Translations under genes and position numbers: made by a program
Source of the DNA: Diprion similis
Taxonomy: Eukaryota > Arthropoda > Insecta > Hymenoptera > Diprionidae
Assembly (NCBI RefSeq): GCF_021155765.1
Contig: NC_060113.1
Location: forward strand, 1,044,501 to 1,108,500
Length of the DNA: 64,000 nucleotides
Direction: 5' to 3'
The notes under the pieces: model-generated
What the model was told of the DNA's origin: nothing
Databases searched by the model: none
The model's input: the letters and a program-made list of their open reading frames with translations, nothing else
In this document: positions 12,481 to 26,800 of the stretch, in pieces
Position numbering within the stretch: the first letter of the stretch is position 1
How the letters are laid out: the number at the start of each line of letters is the position of its first letter

Positions 12481-15400
12481 CAAAAGATTTTTCGGCCAAA
12501 AAAAATCCAAGGCTAACCTTTTTGCATTTTTGGTGAAAATTTCGACGACTTTGAAAAGTGCTGCAATTAATTCTTTCGGGCACTATTCCGACGTAATTTT
12601 GCGAGAGGAATCGATTAAGCGCAGTCCCAATACGCTGCGAGCAACGGATCAAAAGTTACAGGTGAAAAACTGCTTATTTTCGTCCTCATTTCTCTGCTGT
12701 TGGTCCTACGGTCTTTTTCGTGTGTTTTTTGAGTTCCCGGGGGTCGATTTACTCCGGAAAGGGTCATACAAATCGATTCCAAGACAAAAGATTTTTCGGC
12801 CGAAAAAAATCCAAGGCTAACCCCTTTGCATTTTTGGTGAAAATTTCGACGACTTTGAAAAGTGCTGCAATTAATTCTTTCAGGCACTATTCCGACGTAA
12901 TTTTGCGAGAGGAATCGATTAAGCGCAGTCCCAATACGCTGCGAGCAACGGATCAAAAGTTACAGGCGAAAAACTGCTTATTTTCGTCCTCATTTCTCTG
13001 CTGTTGGTCCTACGCTCTTTTTCGTGTGTTTTTTGAGTTCCTGGGGGTCGATTTACTCCGGAAAGGGTCATACAAATCGATTCCAAGACAAAAGATTTTT
13101 CGGCCAAAAAAAATCCAAGGCTATCCCCTTTGCATTTTTGGTGAAAATTTCGACGACTTTGAAAAGTGCTGCAATTAATTCTTTCGCGCACTATTCCGAC
13201 GTAATTTTGCGAGAGGAATCGATTAAGCGCAGTCCCAATACGCTGCGAGCAACGGATCAAAAGTTACAGGCGAAAAACTGCTTATTTTCGTCCTCATTTC
13301 TCTGCTGTTGGTCCCACGGTCTTTTTCGTGTGTTTTTTGAGTTCCGAGGGGTCGATTCACTCCGGAAAGGGTCATACAAATCGATTCCAAGACAAAAGAT
13401 TTTTTGGCCAAAAAAAATCCAAGGCTAACCCCTTTGCATTTTTGGTAAAAATTTCGACGACTTTGAAAAGTGCTGCAATTAATTCTTTCGCGCACTATTC
13501 CGACGTAATTTTGCGAGAGGAATCGATTAAGCGCAGTCCCAATACGCTGCGAGCAACGGATCAAAAGTTACAGGCGAAAAACTGCTTATTTTCGTCCTCA
13601 TTTCTCTGCTGTTGGTCCTACGGTCTTTATTGTGTGTTTTTTGAGTTCCTAGGGGTCGATTTACTCCGGAAAGGGTCATACAAATCGATTCCAAGACGAA
13701 AGATTTTTCGGCCAAAAAAAATCCAAGGCTAACCCTTTTGCATTTTTGGTGAAAATTTCGACGACTTTGAAAAGTGCTGCAATTAATTCTTTCGGGCACT
13801 ATTCCGACGTAATTTTGCGAGAGGAATCGATTAAGCGCAGTCCCAATACGCTGCGAGCAACGGATCAAAAGTTACAGGCGAAAAACTGCTTATTTTCGTC
13901 CTCATTTCTCTGCTGTTGGTCCTACGCTCTTTTTCGTGTGTTTTTTGAGTTCCTGGGGGTCGATTTACTCCGGAAAGGGTCATACAAATCGATTCCAAGA
14001 CAAAAGATTTTTCGGCCAAAAAAAATCCAAGGCTAACCCCTTTGCATTTTTGGTGAAAATTTCGACGACTTTGAAAAGTGCTGCAATTAATTCTTTCGGG
14101 CACTATTCCGACGTAATTTTGCGAGAGGAATCGATTAAGCGCAGTCCCAATACGCTGCGAGCAACGGATCAAAAGTTACAGGCGAAAAACTGCTTATTTC
14201 CGTCCTCATTTCTCTGCTGTTGGTCCTACGGTCTTTTTCGTGTGTTTTTTGAGTTCCCAGGGGTCGATTTACTCCGGAAAGGGTCATACAAATCGATTTC
14301 AAGACAAAGGAATTTTCGGCCAAAAAAAATCCAAGGCTAACCCCTTTGCATTTTTGGTAAAAATTTCGACGACTTTGAAAAGTGCTGCAATTAATTCTTC
14401 CAGGCACTACTCCGACATAATTTTGCGAGAGGAATCGATTAGGCGCAGTCCCAATACGCTGCGAGCAACGGATCAAGAGTTACAGGCGAAAAACTGCTTA
14501 TTTTCGTCCTCATTTCTCTGCTGTTGGTCCTACGCTCTTTTTCGTGTGTTCTTTGAGTTCCTGGGGGTCGATTTACTCCGGAAAGGGTCATACAAATCGA
14601 TTCCAAGACAAAAGATTATTCGGCCAAAAAAAATCCAAGGCTAACCCCTTTGCATTTTTGGTAAAAATTTCGACGACTTTGAAAAGTGCTGCAATTAATT
14701 CTTTCAGGCACTATTCCGACGTAATTTTGCGAGAGGAATCGATTAAGCGCAGTCCCAATACGCTGCGAGCAACGGATCAAAAGTTACAGGCGAAAAACTG
14801 CTTATTTTCGTCCTCATTTCTCTGCTGTTGGTCCTACGGTCTTTTTCGTGTGTTTTTTGAGTTCCCAGGGGTCGATTCACTCCGGAAAGGGTCATACAAA
14901 TCGATTTCAAGACAAAAGATTATTCGGCCAAAAAAAATCCAAGGCTAACCCCTTTGCATTTTTGGTGAAAATTTCGACGACTTTGAAAAGTGCTGCAATT
15001 AATTCTTTCGGGCACTATTCCGACGTAATTTTGCGAGAGGAATCGATTAAGCGCAGTCCCAATACGCTGCGAGCAACGGATCAAGAGTTACAGGCGAAAA
15101 ACTGCTTATTTTCGTCCTCATTTCTCTGCTGTTGGTCCTACGGTCTTTTTCGTGTGTTTTTTGAGTTCCTAGGGGTCGATTTACTCCGGAAAGGGTCATA
15201 CAAATCGATTCCAAGACAAAAGATTTTTCGGCCTAAAAAAATCCAAGGCTAACCCCTTTGCATTTTTGGTAAAAATTTCGACGACTTTGAAAAGTGCTGC
15301 AATTAATTCTTTCAGGCACTATTCCGACGTAATTTTGCGAGAGGAATCGATTAAGCGCAGTCCCAATACGCTGCGAGCAACGGATCAAAAGTTACAGGCG

Positions 15401-18400
15401 AAAAACTGCTTATTTTCGTCCTCATTTCTCTGCTGTTGGTCCTACGCTCTTTTTCGTGTGTTTTTTGAGTTCCTGGGGGTCGATTTACTCCGGAAAGGGT
15501 CATACAAATCGATTCCAAGACAAAAGATTTTTCGGCCAAAAAAAATCCAAGGCTAACCCCTTTGCATTTCTGGTGAAAATTTCGACGACTTTGAAAAGTG
15601 CTGCAAGTAATTCTTTCGGGCACTATTCCGACGTAATTTTGCGAGAGGAATCGATTAAGCGCAGTCCCAATACGCTGCGAGCAACGGATCAAAAGTTACA
15701 GGCGAAAAACTGCTTATTTTCGTCCTCATTTCTCTGCTGTTGGTCCTACGGTCTTTTTCGTGTGTTTTTTGAGTTCCCAGGGGTCGATTTACTCCGGAAA
15801 GGGTCATACAAATCGATTTCAAGACAAAGGAATTTTCGGCCAAAAAAAATCCAAGGCTAACCCCTTTGCATTTCTGGTGAAAATTTCGACGACTTTGAAA
15901 AGTGCTGCAAGTAATTCTTTCGGGCACTATTCCGACGTAATTTTGCGAGAGGAATCGATTAAGCGCAGTCCCAATACGCTGCGAGCAACGGATCAAAAGT
16001 TACAGGCGAAAAACTGCTTATTTTCGTCCTCATTTCTCTGCTGTTGGTCCTACGGTCTTTTTCGTGTGTTTTTTGAGTTCCCAGGGGTCGATTTACTCCG
16101 GAAAGGGTCATACAAATCGATTTCAAGACAAAGGAATTTTCGGCCAAAAAAAATCCAAGGCTAACCCCTTTGCATTTTTGGTAAAAATTTCGACGACTTT
16201 GAAAAGTGCTGCAATTAATTCTTTCAGGCACTATCCCGACGTAATTTTGCGAGAGGAATCGATTAAGCGCAGTCCCAATACGCTGCGAGCAACGGATCAA
16301 AAGTTACAGGCGAAAAACTGCTTATTTTCGTCCTCATTTCTCTGCTGTTGGTCCTACGCTCTTTTTCGTGTGTTTTTTGAGTTCCTGGGGGTCGATTTAC
16401 TCCGGAAAGGGTCAAACAAATCGATTCCAAGACAAAAGATTTTTCGGCCAAAAAAAATCCAAGGCTAACCCCTTTGCATTTTTGGTGAAAATTTCGACGA
16501 CTTTGAAAAGTGCTGCAATTAATTCTTTCAGGCACTATTCCGACGTAATTTTGCGAGAGGAATCGATTAGGCGCAGTCCCAATACGCTGCGAGCAACGGA
16601 TCAAAAGTTACAGGCGAAAAACTGCTTATTTTCGTCCTCATTTCTCTGCTGTTGGTCCTACGGTCTTTTTCGTGTGTTTTTTGAGTTCCCAGGAGTCGAT
16701 TCACTCCGGAAAGGGTCATACAAATCGATTTCAAGACAAAAGATTATTCGGCCAAAAAAAATCCAAGGCTAACCCCTTTGCATTTTTGGTAAAAATTTCG
16801 ACGACTTTGAAAAGTGCTGCAATTAATTCTTTCAGGCACTATTCCGACGTAATTTTGCGAGAGGAATCGATTAAGCGCAGTCCCAATACGCTGCGAGCAA
16901 CGGATCAAAAGTTACAGGCGAAAAACTGCTTATTTTCGTCCTCATTTCTCTGCTGTTGGTCCTACGGTCTTTTTCGTGTGTTTTTTGAGTTCCCAGGGGT
17001 CGATTCACTCCGGAAAGGGTCATACAAATCGATTTCAAGACAAAAGATTATTCGGCCAAAAAAAATCCAAGGCTAACCCCTTTGCATTTTTGGTGAAAAT
17101 TTCGACGACTTTGAAAAGTGCTGCAATTAATTCTTTCGGGCACTATTCCGACGTAATTTTGCGAGAGGAATCGATTAAGCGCAGTCCCAATACGCTGCGA
17201 GCAACGGATCAAAAGTTACAGGCGAAAAACTGCTTATTTTCGTCCTCATTTCTCTGCTGTTGGTCCTACGCTCTTTTTCGTGTGTTTTTTGAGTTCCTGG
17301 GGGTCGATTTACTCCGGAAAGGGTCATACAAATCGATTCCAAGACAAAAGATTTTTCGGCCAAAAAAAATCCAAGGCTAACCCCTTTGCATTTCTGGTGA
17401 AAATTTCGACGACTTTGAAAAGTGCTGCAAGTAATTCTTTCGGGCACTATTCCGACGTAATTTTGCGAGAGGAATCGATTAAGCGCAGTCCCAATACGCT
17501 GCGAGCAACGGATCAAGAGTTACAGGCGAAAAACTGCTTATTTTCGTCCTCATTTCTCTGCTGTTGGTCCTACGGTCTTTTTCGTGTGTTTTTTGAGTTC
17601 CCAGGGGTCGATTTACTCCGGAAAGGGTCATACAAATCAATTTCAAGACAAAGGAATTTTCGGCCAAAAAAAATCCAAGGCTAACCCCTTTGCATTTTTG
17701 GTAAAAATTTCGACGACTTTGAAAAGTGCTGCAATTAATTCTTTCAGGCACTATCCCGACGTAATTTTGCGAGAGGAATCGATTAAGCGCAGTCCCAATA
17801 CGCTGCGAGCAACGGATCAAAAGTTACAGGCGAAAAACTGCTTATTTTCGTCCTCATTTCTCTGCTGTTGGTCCTACGCTCTTTTTCGTGTGTTTTTTGA
17901 GTTCCTGGGGGTCGATTTACTCCGGAAAGGGTCATACAAATCGATTCCAAGACAGAAGATTTTTCGGCCAAAAAAAATCCAAGGCTAACCCCTTTGCATT
18001 TTTGGTGAAAATTTCGACGACTTTGAAAAGTGCTGCAATTAATTCTTTCAGGCACTATTCCGACGTAATTTTGCGAGAGGAATCGATTAGGCGCAGTCCC
18101 AATACGCTGCGAGCAACGGATCAAAAGTTACAGGCGAAAAACTGCTTATTTTCGTCCTCATTTCTCTGCTGTTGGTCCTACGGTCTTTTTCGTGTGTTTT
18201 TTGAGTTCCCAGGAGTCGATTTACTCCGGAAAGGGTCATACAAATCGATTTCAAGACAAAAGATTATTCGGCCAAAAAAAATCCAAGGCTAACCCCTTTG
18301 CATTTTTGGTAAAAATTTCGACGACTTTGAAAAGTGCTGCAATTAATTCTTTCAGGCACTATTCCGACGTAATTTTGCGAGAGGAATCGATTAAGCGCAG

Positions 18401-21400
18401 TCCCAATACGCTGCGAGCAACGGATCAAAAGTTACAGGCGAAAAACTGCTTATTTTCGTCCTCATTTCTCTGCTGTTGGTCCTACGCTCTTTTTCGTGTG
18501 TTTTTTGAGTTCCTGGGGGTCGATTTACTCCGGAAAGGGTCATACAAATCGATTCCAAGACAGAAGATTTTTCGGCCAAAAAAAATCCAAGGCTAACCTT
18601 TTTGCATTTTTGGTGAAAATTTCGACGACTTTGAAAAGTGCTGCAATTAATTCTTTCGGGCACTATTCCGACGTAATTTTGCGAGAGGAATCGATTAAGC
18701 GCAGTCCCAATACGCTGCGAGCAACGGATCAAAAGTTACAGGCGAAAAACTGCTTATTTTCGTCCTCATTTCTCTGCTGTTGGTCCTACGGTCTTTTTCG
18801 TGTGTTTTTTGAGTTCCTGGGGGTCGATTCACTCCGGAAAGGGTCATACAAATCGATTCCAAGACAAAAGATTTTTTGGCCAAAAAAAATCCAAGGCTAA
18901 CCCCTTTGCATTTTTGGTGAAAATTTCGACGACTTTGAAAAGTGCTGCAAGTAATTCTTTCGGGCACTATTCCGACGTAATTTTGCGACAGGAATCGATT
19001 AAGCGCAGTCCCAATACGCTGCGAGCAACGGATCAAAAGTTACAGGCGAAAAACTGCTTATTTTCGTCCTCATTTCTCTGCTGTTGGTCCTACGGTCTTT
19101 TTCGTGTGTTTTTTGAGTTCCCAGGGGTCGATTTACTCCGGAAAGGGTCATACAAATCGATTTCAAGACAAAGGAATTTTCGGCCAAAAAAAATCCAAGG
19201 CTAACCCCTTTGCATTTTTGGTAAAAATTTCGACGACTTTGAAAAGTGCTGCAATTAATTCTTTCAGGCACTATTCCGACATAATTTTGCGAGAGGAATC
19301 GATTAGGCGCAGTCCCAATACGCTGCGAGCAACGGATCAAAAGTTACAGGCGAAAAACTGCTTATTTTCGTCCTCATTTCTCTGCTGTTGGTCCTACGCT
19401 CTTTTTCGTGTGTTTTTTGAGTTCCTGGGGGTCGATTTACTCCGGAAAGGGTCATACAAATCGATTCCAAGACAAAAGATTTTTCGGCCAAAAAAAATCC
19501 AAGGCTAACCCCTTTGCATTTCTGGTGAAAATTTCGACGACTTTGAAAAGTGCTGCAAGTAATTCTTTCGGGCACTATTCCGACGTAATTTTGCGAGAGG
19601 AATCGATTAAGCGCAGTCCCAATACGCTGCGAGCAACGGATCAAAAGTTACAGGCGAAAAACTGCTTATTTTCGTCCTCATTTCTCTGCTGTTGGTCCTA
19701 CGGTCTTTTTCGTGTGTTTTTTGAGTTCCCAGGGGTCGATTTACTCCGGAAAGGGTCATACAAATCGATTTCAAGACAAAGGAATTTTCGGCCAAAAAAA
19801 ATCCAAGGCTAACCCCTTTGCATTTTTGGTAAAAATTTCGACGACTTTGAAAAGTGCTGCAATTAATTCTTTCAGGCACTATCCCGACGTAATTTTGCGA
19901 GAGGAATCGATTAAGCGCAGTCCCAATACGCTGCGAGCAACGGATCAAAAGTTACAGGCGAAAAACTGCTTATTTTCGTCCTCATTTCTCTGCTGTTGGT
20001 CCTACGCTCTTTTTCGTGTGTTTTTTGAGTTCCTGGGGGTCAATTTACTCCGGAAAGGGTCATACAAATCGATTCCAAGACAAAAGATTTTTCGGCCAAA
20101 AAAAATCCAAGGCTAACCTTTTTGCATTTTTGGTGAAAATTTCGACGACTTTGAAAAGTGCTGCAATTAATTCTTTCGGGCACTATTCCGACGTAATTTT
20201 GCGAGAGGAATCGATTAAGCGCAGTCCCAATACGCTGCGAGCAACGGATCAAAAGTTACAGGTGAAAAACTGCTTATTTTCGTCCTCATTTCTCTGCTGT
20301 TGGTCCTACGGTCTTTTTCGTGTGTTTTCTGAGTTCCTGGGGGTCGATTTACTCCGGAAAGGGTCATACAAATCGATTCCAAGACAAAAGATTTTTCGGC
20401 CGAAAAAAATCCAAGGCTAACCCCTTTGCATTTTTGGTGAAAATTTCGACGACTTTGAAAAGTGCTGCAAGTAATTCTTTTGGGCACTATTCCGACGTAA
20501 TTTTGCGAGAGGAATCGATTAAGCGCAGTCCCAATACGCTGCGAGCAACGGATCAAAAGTTACAGGCGAAAAACTGTTTATTTTCGTCCTCATTTCTCTG
20601 CTGTTGGTCCTACGGTCTTTTTCGTGTGTTTTCTGAGTTCCCAGGGGTCGATCTACTCCGGAAAGGGTCATACAAATCGATTTCAAGACAAAAAATTTTT
20701 CGGCCGAAAAAAATCCAAGCCTAACCCCTTTGCATTTTTGGTAAAAATTTCGACGACTTTGAAAAGTGCTGCAATTAATTCTTTCAGGCACTATTCCGAC
20801 GTAATTTTGCGAGAGGAATCGATTAAGCGCAGTCTCAATACGCTGCGAGCAACGGATCAAAAGTTACAGGCGAAAAACTGCTTATTTTCGTCCTCATTTC
20901 TCTGCTGTTGGTCCTACGCTCTTTTTCGTGTGTTTTTTGAGTTCCTGGGGGTCGATTTACTCTGGAAAGGGTCATACAAATCGATTCCAAGACAAAAGAT
21001 TTTTCGGCCAAAAAAAATCCAAGGCTAACCCCTTTGCATTTTTGGTAAAAATTTCGACGACTTTGAAAAGTGCTGCAATTAATTCTTTCAGGCACTATTC
21101 CGACGTAATTTTGCGAGAGGAATCGATTAAGCGCAGTCCCAATACGCTGCGAGCAACGGATCAAAAGTTACAGGCGAAAAACTGCTTATTTTCGTCCTCA
21201 TTTCTCTGCTGTTGGTCCTACGCTCTTTTTCGTGTGTTTTTTGAGTTCCTGGGGGTCGATTTACTCTGGAAAGGGTCATACAAATCGATTCCAAGACAAA
21301 AGATTTTTCGGCCAAAAAAAATCCAAGGCTAACCCCTTTGCATTTTTGGTAAAAATTTCGACGACTTTGAAAAGTGCTGCAATTAATTCTTTCAGGCACT

Positions 21401-21649
21401 ATTCCGACGTAATTTTGCGAGAGGAATCGATTGAGCGCAGTCCCAATACGCTGCGAGCAACGGATCAAAAGTTACAGGCGAAAAACTGCTTATTTTCGTC
21501 CTCATTTCTCTGCTGTTGGTCCTACGCTCTTTTTCGTGTGTTTTTTGAGTTCCTGGGGGTCGATTTACTCCGGATAGGGTCATACAAATCGATTCCAAGA
21601 CAAAAGATTTTTCGGCCAAAAAAAATCCAAGGCTAACCCCTTTGCATTT

Positions 21650-24600
21650 TTGGTAAAAATTTCGACGACTTTGAAAAGTGCTGCAATTAATTCTTTCAGG
21701 CACTATTCCGACGTAATTTTGCGAGAGGAATCGATCAAGCGCAGTCCCAATACGCTGCGAGCAACGGATCAAAAGTTACAGGCAAAAAACTGCTTATTTT
21801 CGTCCTCATTTCTCTGCTGTTGGTCCTACGCTCTTTTTCGTGTGTTTTTTGAGTTCCTGGGGGTCGATTTACTCCGGAAAGGAACATACAAATCGATTCC
21901 AAGACAAAAGATTTTTCGGCCAAAAAAAATCCAAGGCTAACCCCTTTGCATTTTTGGTGAAAATTTCGACGACTTTGAAAAGAGCTGCAATTAATTCTTT
22001 CGGGCACTATTCCGACGTAATTTTGCGAGAGGAATCGATTAAGCGCAGTCCCAATACGCTGCGAGCAACGAATCAAAAGTTACAGGCGAAAAACTGCTTA
22101 TTTTCGTCCTCATTTCTCTGCTGTTGGTCCTACGCTCTTTTTCGTGTGTTTTTTGAGTTCCTGGGGGTCGATTTACTCCGGAAAGGGTCATACAAATCGA
22201 TTCCAAGACAAAAGATTTTTCGGCCAAAAAAAATCCAAGGCTAACCCCTTTGCATTTTTGGTAAAAATTTCGACGACTTTGAAAAGTGCTGCAATTAATT
22301 CTTTCAGGCACTATTCCGACGTAATTTTGCGAGAGGAATCGATCAAGCGCAGTCCCAATACGCTGCGAGCAACGGATCAAAAGTTACAGGCAAAAAACTG
22401 CTTATTTTCGTCCTCATTTCTCTGCTGTTGGTCCTACGCTCTTTTTCGTGTGTTTTTTGAGTTCCTGGGGGTCGATTTACTCCGGAAAGGAACATACAAA
22501 TCGATTCCAAGACAAAAGATTTTTCGGCCAAAAAAAATCCAAGGCTAACCCCTTTGCATTTTTGGTGAAAATTTCGACGACTTTGAAAAGAGCTGCAATT
22601 AATTCTTTCGGGCACTATTCCGACGTAATTTTGCGAGAGGAATCGATTAAGCGCAGTCCCAATACGCTGCGAGCAACGAATCAAAAGTTACAGGCGAAAA
22701 ACTGCTTATTTTCGTCCTCATTTCTCTGCTGTTGGTCCTACGCTCTTTTTCGTGTGTTTTTTGAGTTCCTGGGGGTCGATTTACTCCGGAAAGGGTCATA
22801 CAAATCGATTCCAAGACAAAAGATTTTTCGGCCAAAAAAAATCCAAGGCTAACCCCTTTGCATTTTTGGTAAAAATTTCGACGACTTTGAAAAGTGCTGC
22901 AATTAATTCTTTCAGGCACTATTCCGACGTAATTTTGCGAGAGAAATCGATTAAGCGCAGTTCCAATACGCTGCGAGCAACGGATCAAAAGTTACAGGCG
23001 AAAAACTGCTTATTTTCGTCCTCATTTCTCTGCTGTTGGTCCTACGGTCTTTTTCGTGTGTTTTTTGAGTTCCTAGGGGTCGATTTACTCCGGAAAGGGT
23101 CATAAAAATCGATTTCAAGACAAAAGATTTTTCGGCCAAAAAAAATCCTAGGCTAACCCCTTTGCATTTTTGGTAAAAATTTCGACGACTTTGAAAAGTG
23201 CTGCAATTAATTCTTTCAGGCACTATTCCGACGTAATTTTGCGAGAGGAATCGATCAAGCCCAGTGCCAATACGCTGCGAGCAACGGATCAAAAGTTACA
23301 GGCAAAAAACTGCTTATTTTCGTCCTCATTTCTCTGCTGTTGGTCCTACGCTCTTTTTCGTGTGTTTTTTGAGTTCCTGGGGGTCGATTTACTCCGGAAA
23401 GGAACATACAAATCGATTCCAAGACAAAAGATTTTTCGGCCAAAAAAAATCCAAGGCTAACCCCTTTGCATTTTTGGTGAAAATTTCGACGACTTTGAAA
23501 AGAGCTGCAATTAATTCTTTCGGGCACTATTCCGACGTAATTTTGCGAGAGGAATCGATTAAGCGCAGTCCCAATACGCTGCGAGCAACGAATCAAAAGT
23601 TACAGGCGAAAAACTGCTTATTTTCGTCCTCATTTCTCTGCTGTTGGTCCTACGCTCTTTTTCGTGTGTTTTTTGAGTTCCTGGGGGTCGATTTACTCCG
23701 GAAAGGGTCATACAAATCGATTCCAAGACAAAAGATTTTTCGGCCAAAAAAAATCCAAGGCTAACCCCTTTGCATTTTTGGTAAAAATTTCGACGACTTT
23801 GAAAAGTGCTGCAATTAATTCTTTCAGGCACTATTCCGACGTAATTTTGCGAGAGGAATCGATCAAGCGCAGTCCCAATACGCTGCGAGCAACGGATCAA
23901 AAGTTACAGGCAAAAAACTGCTTATTTTCGTCCTCATTTCTCTGCTGTTGGTCCTACGCTCTTTTTCGTGTGTTTTTTGAGTTCCTGGGGGTCGATTTAC
24001 TCCGGAAAGGAACATACAAATCGATTCCAAGACAAAAGATTTTTCGGCCAAAAAAAATCCAAGGCTAACCCCTTTGCATTTTTGGTGAAAATTTCGACGA
24101 CTTTGAAAAGAGCTGCAATTAATTCTTTCGGGCACTATTCCGACGTAATTTTGCGAGAGGAATCGATTAAGCGCAGTCCCAATACGCTGCGAGCAACGAA
24201 TCAAAAGTTACAGGCGAAAAACTGCTTATTTTCGTCCTCATTTCTCTGCTGTTGGTCCTACGCTCTTTTTCGTGTGTTTTTTGAGTTCCTGGGGGTCGAT
24301 TTACTCCGGAAAGGGTCATACAAATCGATTCCAAGACAAAAGATTTTTCGGCCAAAAAAAATCCAAGGCTAACCCCTTTGCATTTTTGGTAAAAATTTCG
24401 ACGACTTTGAAAAGTGCTGCAATTAATTCTTTCAGGCACTATTCCGACGTAATTTTGCGAGAGAAATCGATTAAGCGCAGTTCCAATACGCTGCGAGCAA
24501 CGGATCAAAAGTTACAGGCGAAAAACTGCTTATTTTCGTCCTCATTTCTCTGCTGTTGGTCCTACGGTCTTTTTCGTGTGTTTTTTGAGTTCCTAGGGGT

Positions 24601-26800
24601 CGATTCACTCCGGAAAGGGTCATAAAAATCGATTTCAAGACAAAAGATTTTTCGGCCAAAAAAAATCCTAGGCTAACCCCTTTGCATTTTTGGTAAAAAT
24701 TTCGACGACTTTGAAAAGTGCTGCAATTAATTCTTTCAGGCACTATTCCGACGTAATTTTGCGAGAGGAATCGATCAAGCCCAGTGCCAATACGCTGCGA
24801 GCAACGGATCAAAAGTTACAGGCGAAAAACTGCTTATTTTCGTCCTCATTTCTCTGCTGTTGGTCCAACGCTCTTTTTCGTGTGTTTTTTGAGTTCCTGG
24901 GGGTCGATTTACTCCGGAAAGGGTCATACAAATCGATTCCAAGAAAAAAGATTTTTCGGCCAAAAAAAATCCAAGGCTAACCCCTTTGCATTTTTGGTAA
25001 AAATTTCGACGACTTTGAAAAGTGCTGCAATTAATTCTTTCGGGCACTATTCCGACGTAATTTTGCGAGAGGAATCGATTAAGCGCAGTCCCAATACGCT
25101 GCGAGCAACGGATCAAAAGTTACAGGCGAAAAACTGCTTATTTTCGTCCTCATTTCTCTGCTGTTGGTCCTACGGTCTTTTTCGTGTGTTTTTTGAGTTC
25201 CTGGGGGTCGATTTACTCCGGAAAGGGTCATACAAATCGATTTCAAGACTAAAGATTTTTCGGCCAAAAAAAATCCTAGGCTAACCCCTTTGCATTTTTG
25301 GTAAAAATTTCGACGACTTTGAAAAGTGCTGCAATTAATTCTTTCAGGCACTATTCCGACGTAATTTTGCGAGAGGAATCGATCAAGCCCAGTCCCAATA
25401 CGCTGCGAGCAACGGATCAAAAGTTACAGGCGAAAAACTGCTTATTTTCGTCCTCATTTCTCTGCTGTTGGTCCTACGCTCTTTTTCGTGTGTTTTTTGA
25501 GTTCCTGGGAGTCGATTTACTCCGGAAAGGGTCATACAAATCGATTCCAAGACAAAAGATTTTTCGGCCAAAAAAAATCCAAGCCTAACCCCTTTGCATT
25601 TTTGGTAAAAATTTCGACGACTTTGAAAAGTGCTGCAAATAATTCTTTCAGGCACTATTCCGACGTAATTTTGCGAGAGGAATCGATTAAGCCCAGTCCC
25701 AATACGCTGCGAGCAACGGATCAAAAGTTACAGGCAAAAAACTGCTTATTTTCGTCCTCATTTCTCTGCTGGTGGTCCTACGCTCTTTTTCGTGTGTTTT
25801 TTGAGTTCCTGGGGGTCGATTTACTCCGGAAAGGGTCATACAAATCGATTCCAAGACAAAAGATTTTTCGGCCAAAAAAAATCCAAGGCTAACCCCTTTG
25901 CATTTTTGGTAAAAATTTCGACGACTTTGAAAAGTGCTGCAATTAATTCTTTCAGGCACTATTCCGACGTAATTTTGCGAGAGGAATCGATTAAGCGCAG
26001 TCCCAATACGCTGCGAGCAACGGATCAAAAGTTACAGGCGAAAAACTGCTTATTTTCGTCCTCATTTCTCTGCTGTTGGTCCTACGGTCTTTTTCGTGTG
26101 TTTTTTGAGTTCCTAGGGGTCGATTTACTCCGGAAAGGGTCATAAAAATCGATTTCAAGACAAAAGATTTTTCGGCCAAAAAAAATCCTAGGCTAACCCC
26201 TTTGCATTTTTGGTAAAAATTTCGACGACTTTGAAAAGTGCTGCAATTAATTCTTTCAGGCACTATTCCGACGTAATTTTGCGAGAGGAATCGATCAAGC
26301 CCAGTGCCAATACGCTGCGAGCAACGGATCAAAAGTTACAGGCGAAAAACTGCTTATTTTCGTCCTCATTTCTCTGCTGTTGGTCCTACGCTCTTTTTCG
26401 TGTGTTTTTTGAGTTCCTGGGGGTCGATTTACTCCGGAAAGGGTCATACAAATCAATTCCAAGAAAAAAGATTTTTCGGCCAAAAAAAATCCAAGGCTAA
26501 CCCCTTTGCATTTTTGGTAAAAATTTCGACGACTTTGAAAAGTGCTGCAATTAATTCTTTCGGGCACTATTCCGACGTAATTTTGCGAGAGGAATCGATT
26601 AAGCGCAGTCCCAATACGCTGCGAGCAACGGATCAAAAGTTACAGGCGAAAAACTGCTTATTTTCGTCCTCATTTCTCTGCTGTTGGTCCTACGGTCTTT
26701 TTCGTGTGTTTTTTGAGTTCCTGGGGGTCGATTTACTCCGGAAAGGGTCATACAAATCGATTTCAAGACGAAAGATTTTTCGGCCAAAAAAAATCCAAGG
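21650..26800. repeat. Two-monomer and five-monomer higher-order repeats (608 bp and 1520 bp)
   Basis: A distinctive pair of monomers, marked by GGAACATACAAATC instead of GGGTCATACAAATC and by AAAAGAGCTGC instead of AAAAGTGCTGC, recurs starting near 21735, 22343, 23255 and 23863. The offsets are 608, 912 and 608 bp. A five-monomer block of 1520 bp that includes the GATCAAGCCCAGTGCC variant (near 23255) recurs at about 24775 and 26295. All offsets are whole multiples of 304. A few single-base differences between copies (for example GATTTACTCC/GATTCACTCC near 23085/24605) show the copies have begun to diverge. Confidence 0.8.
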
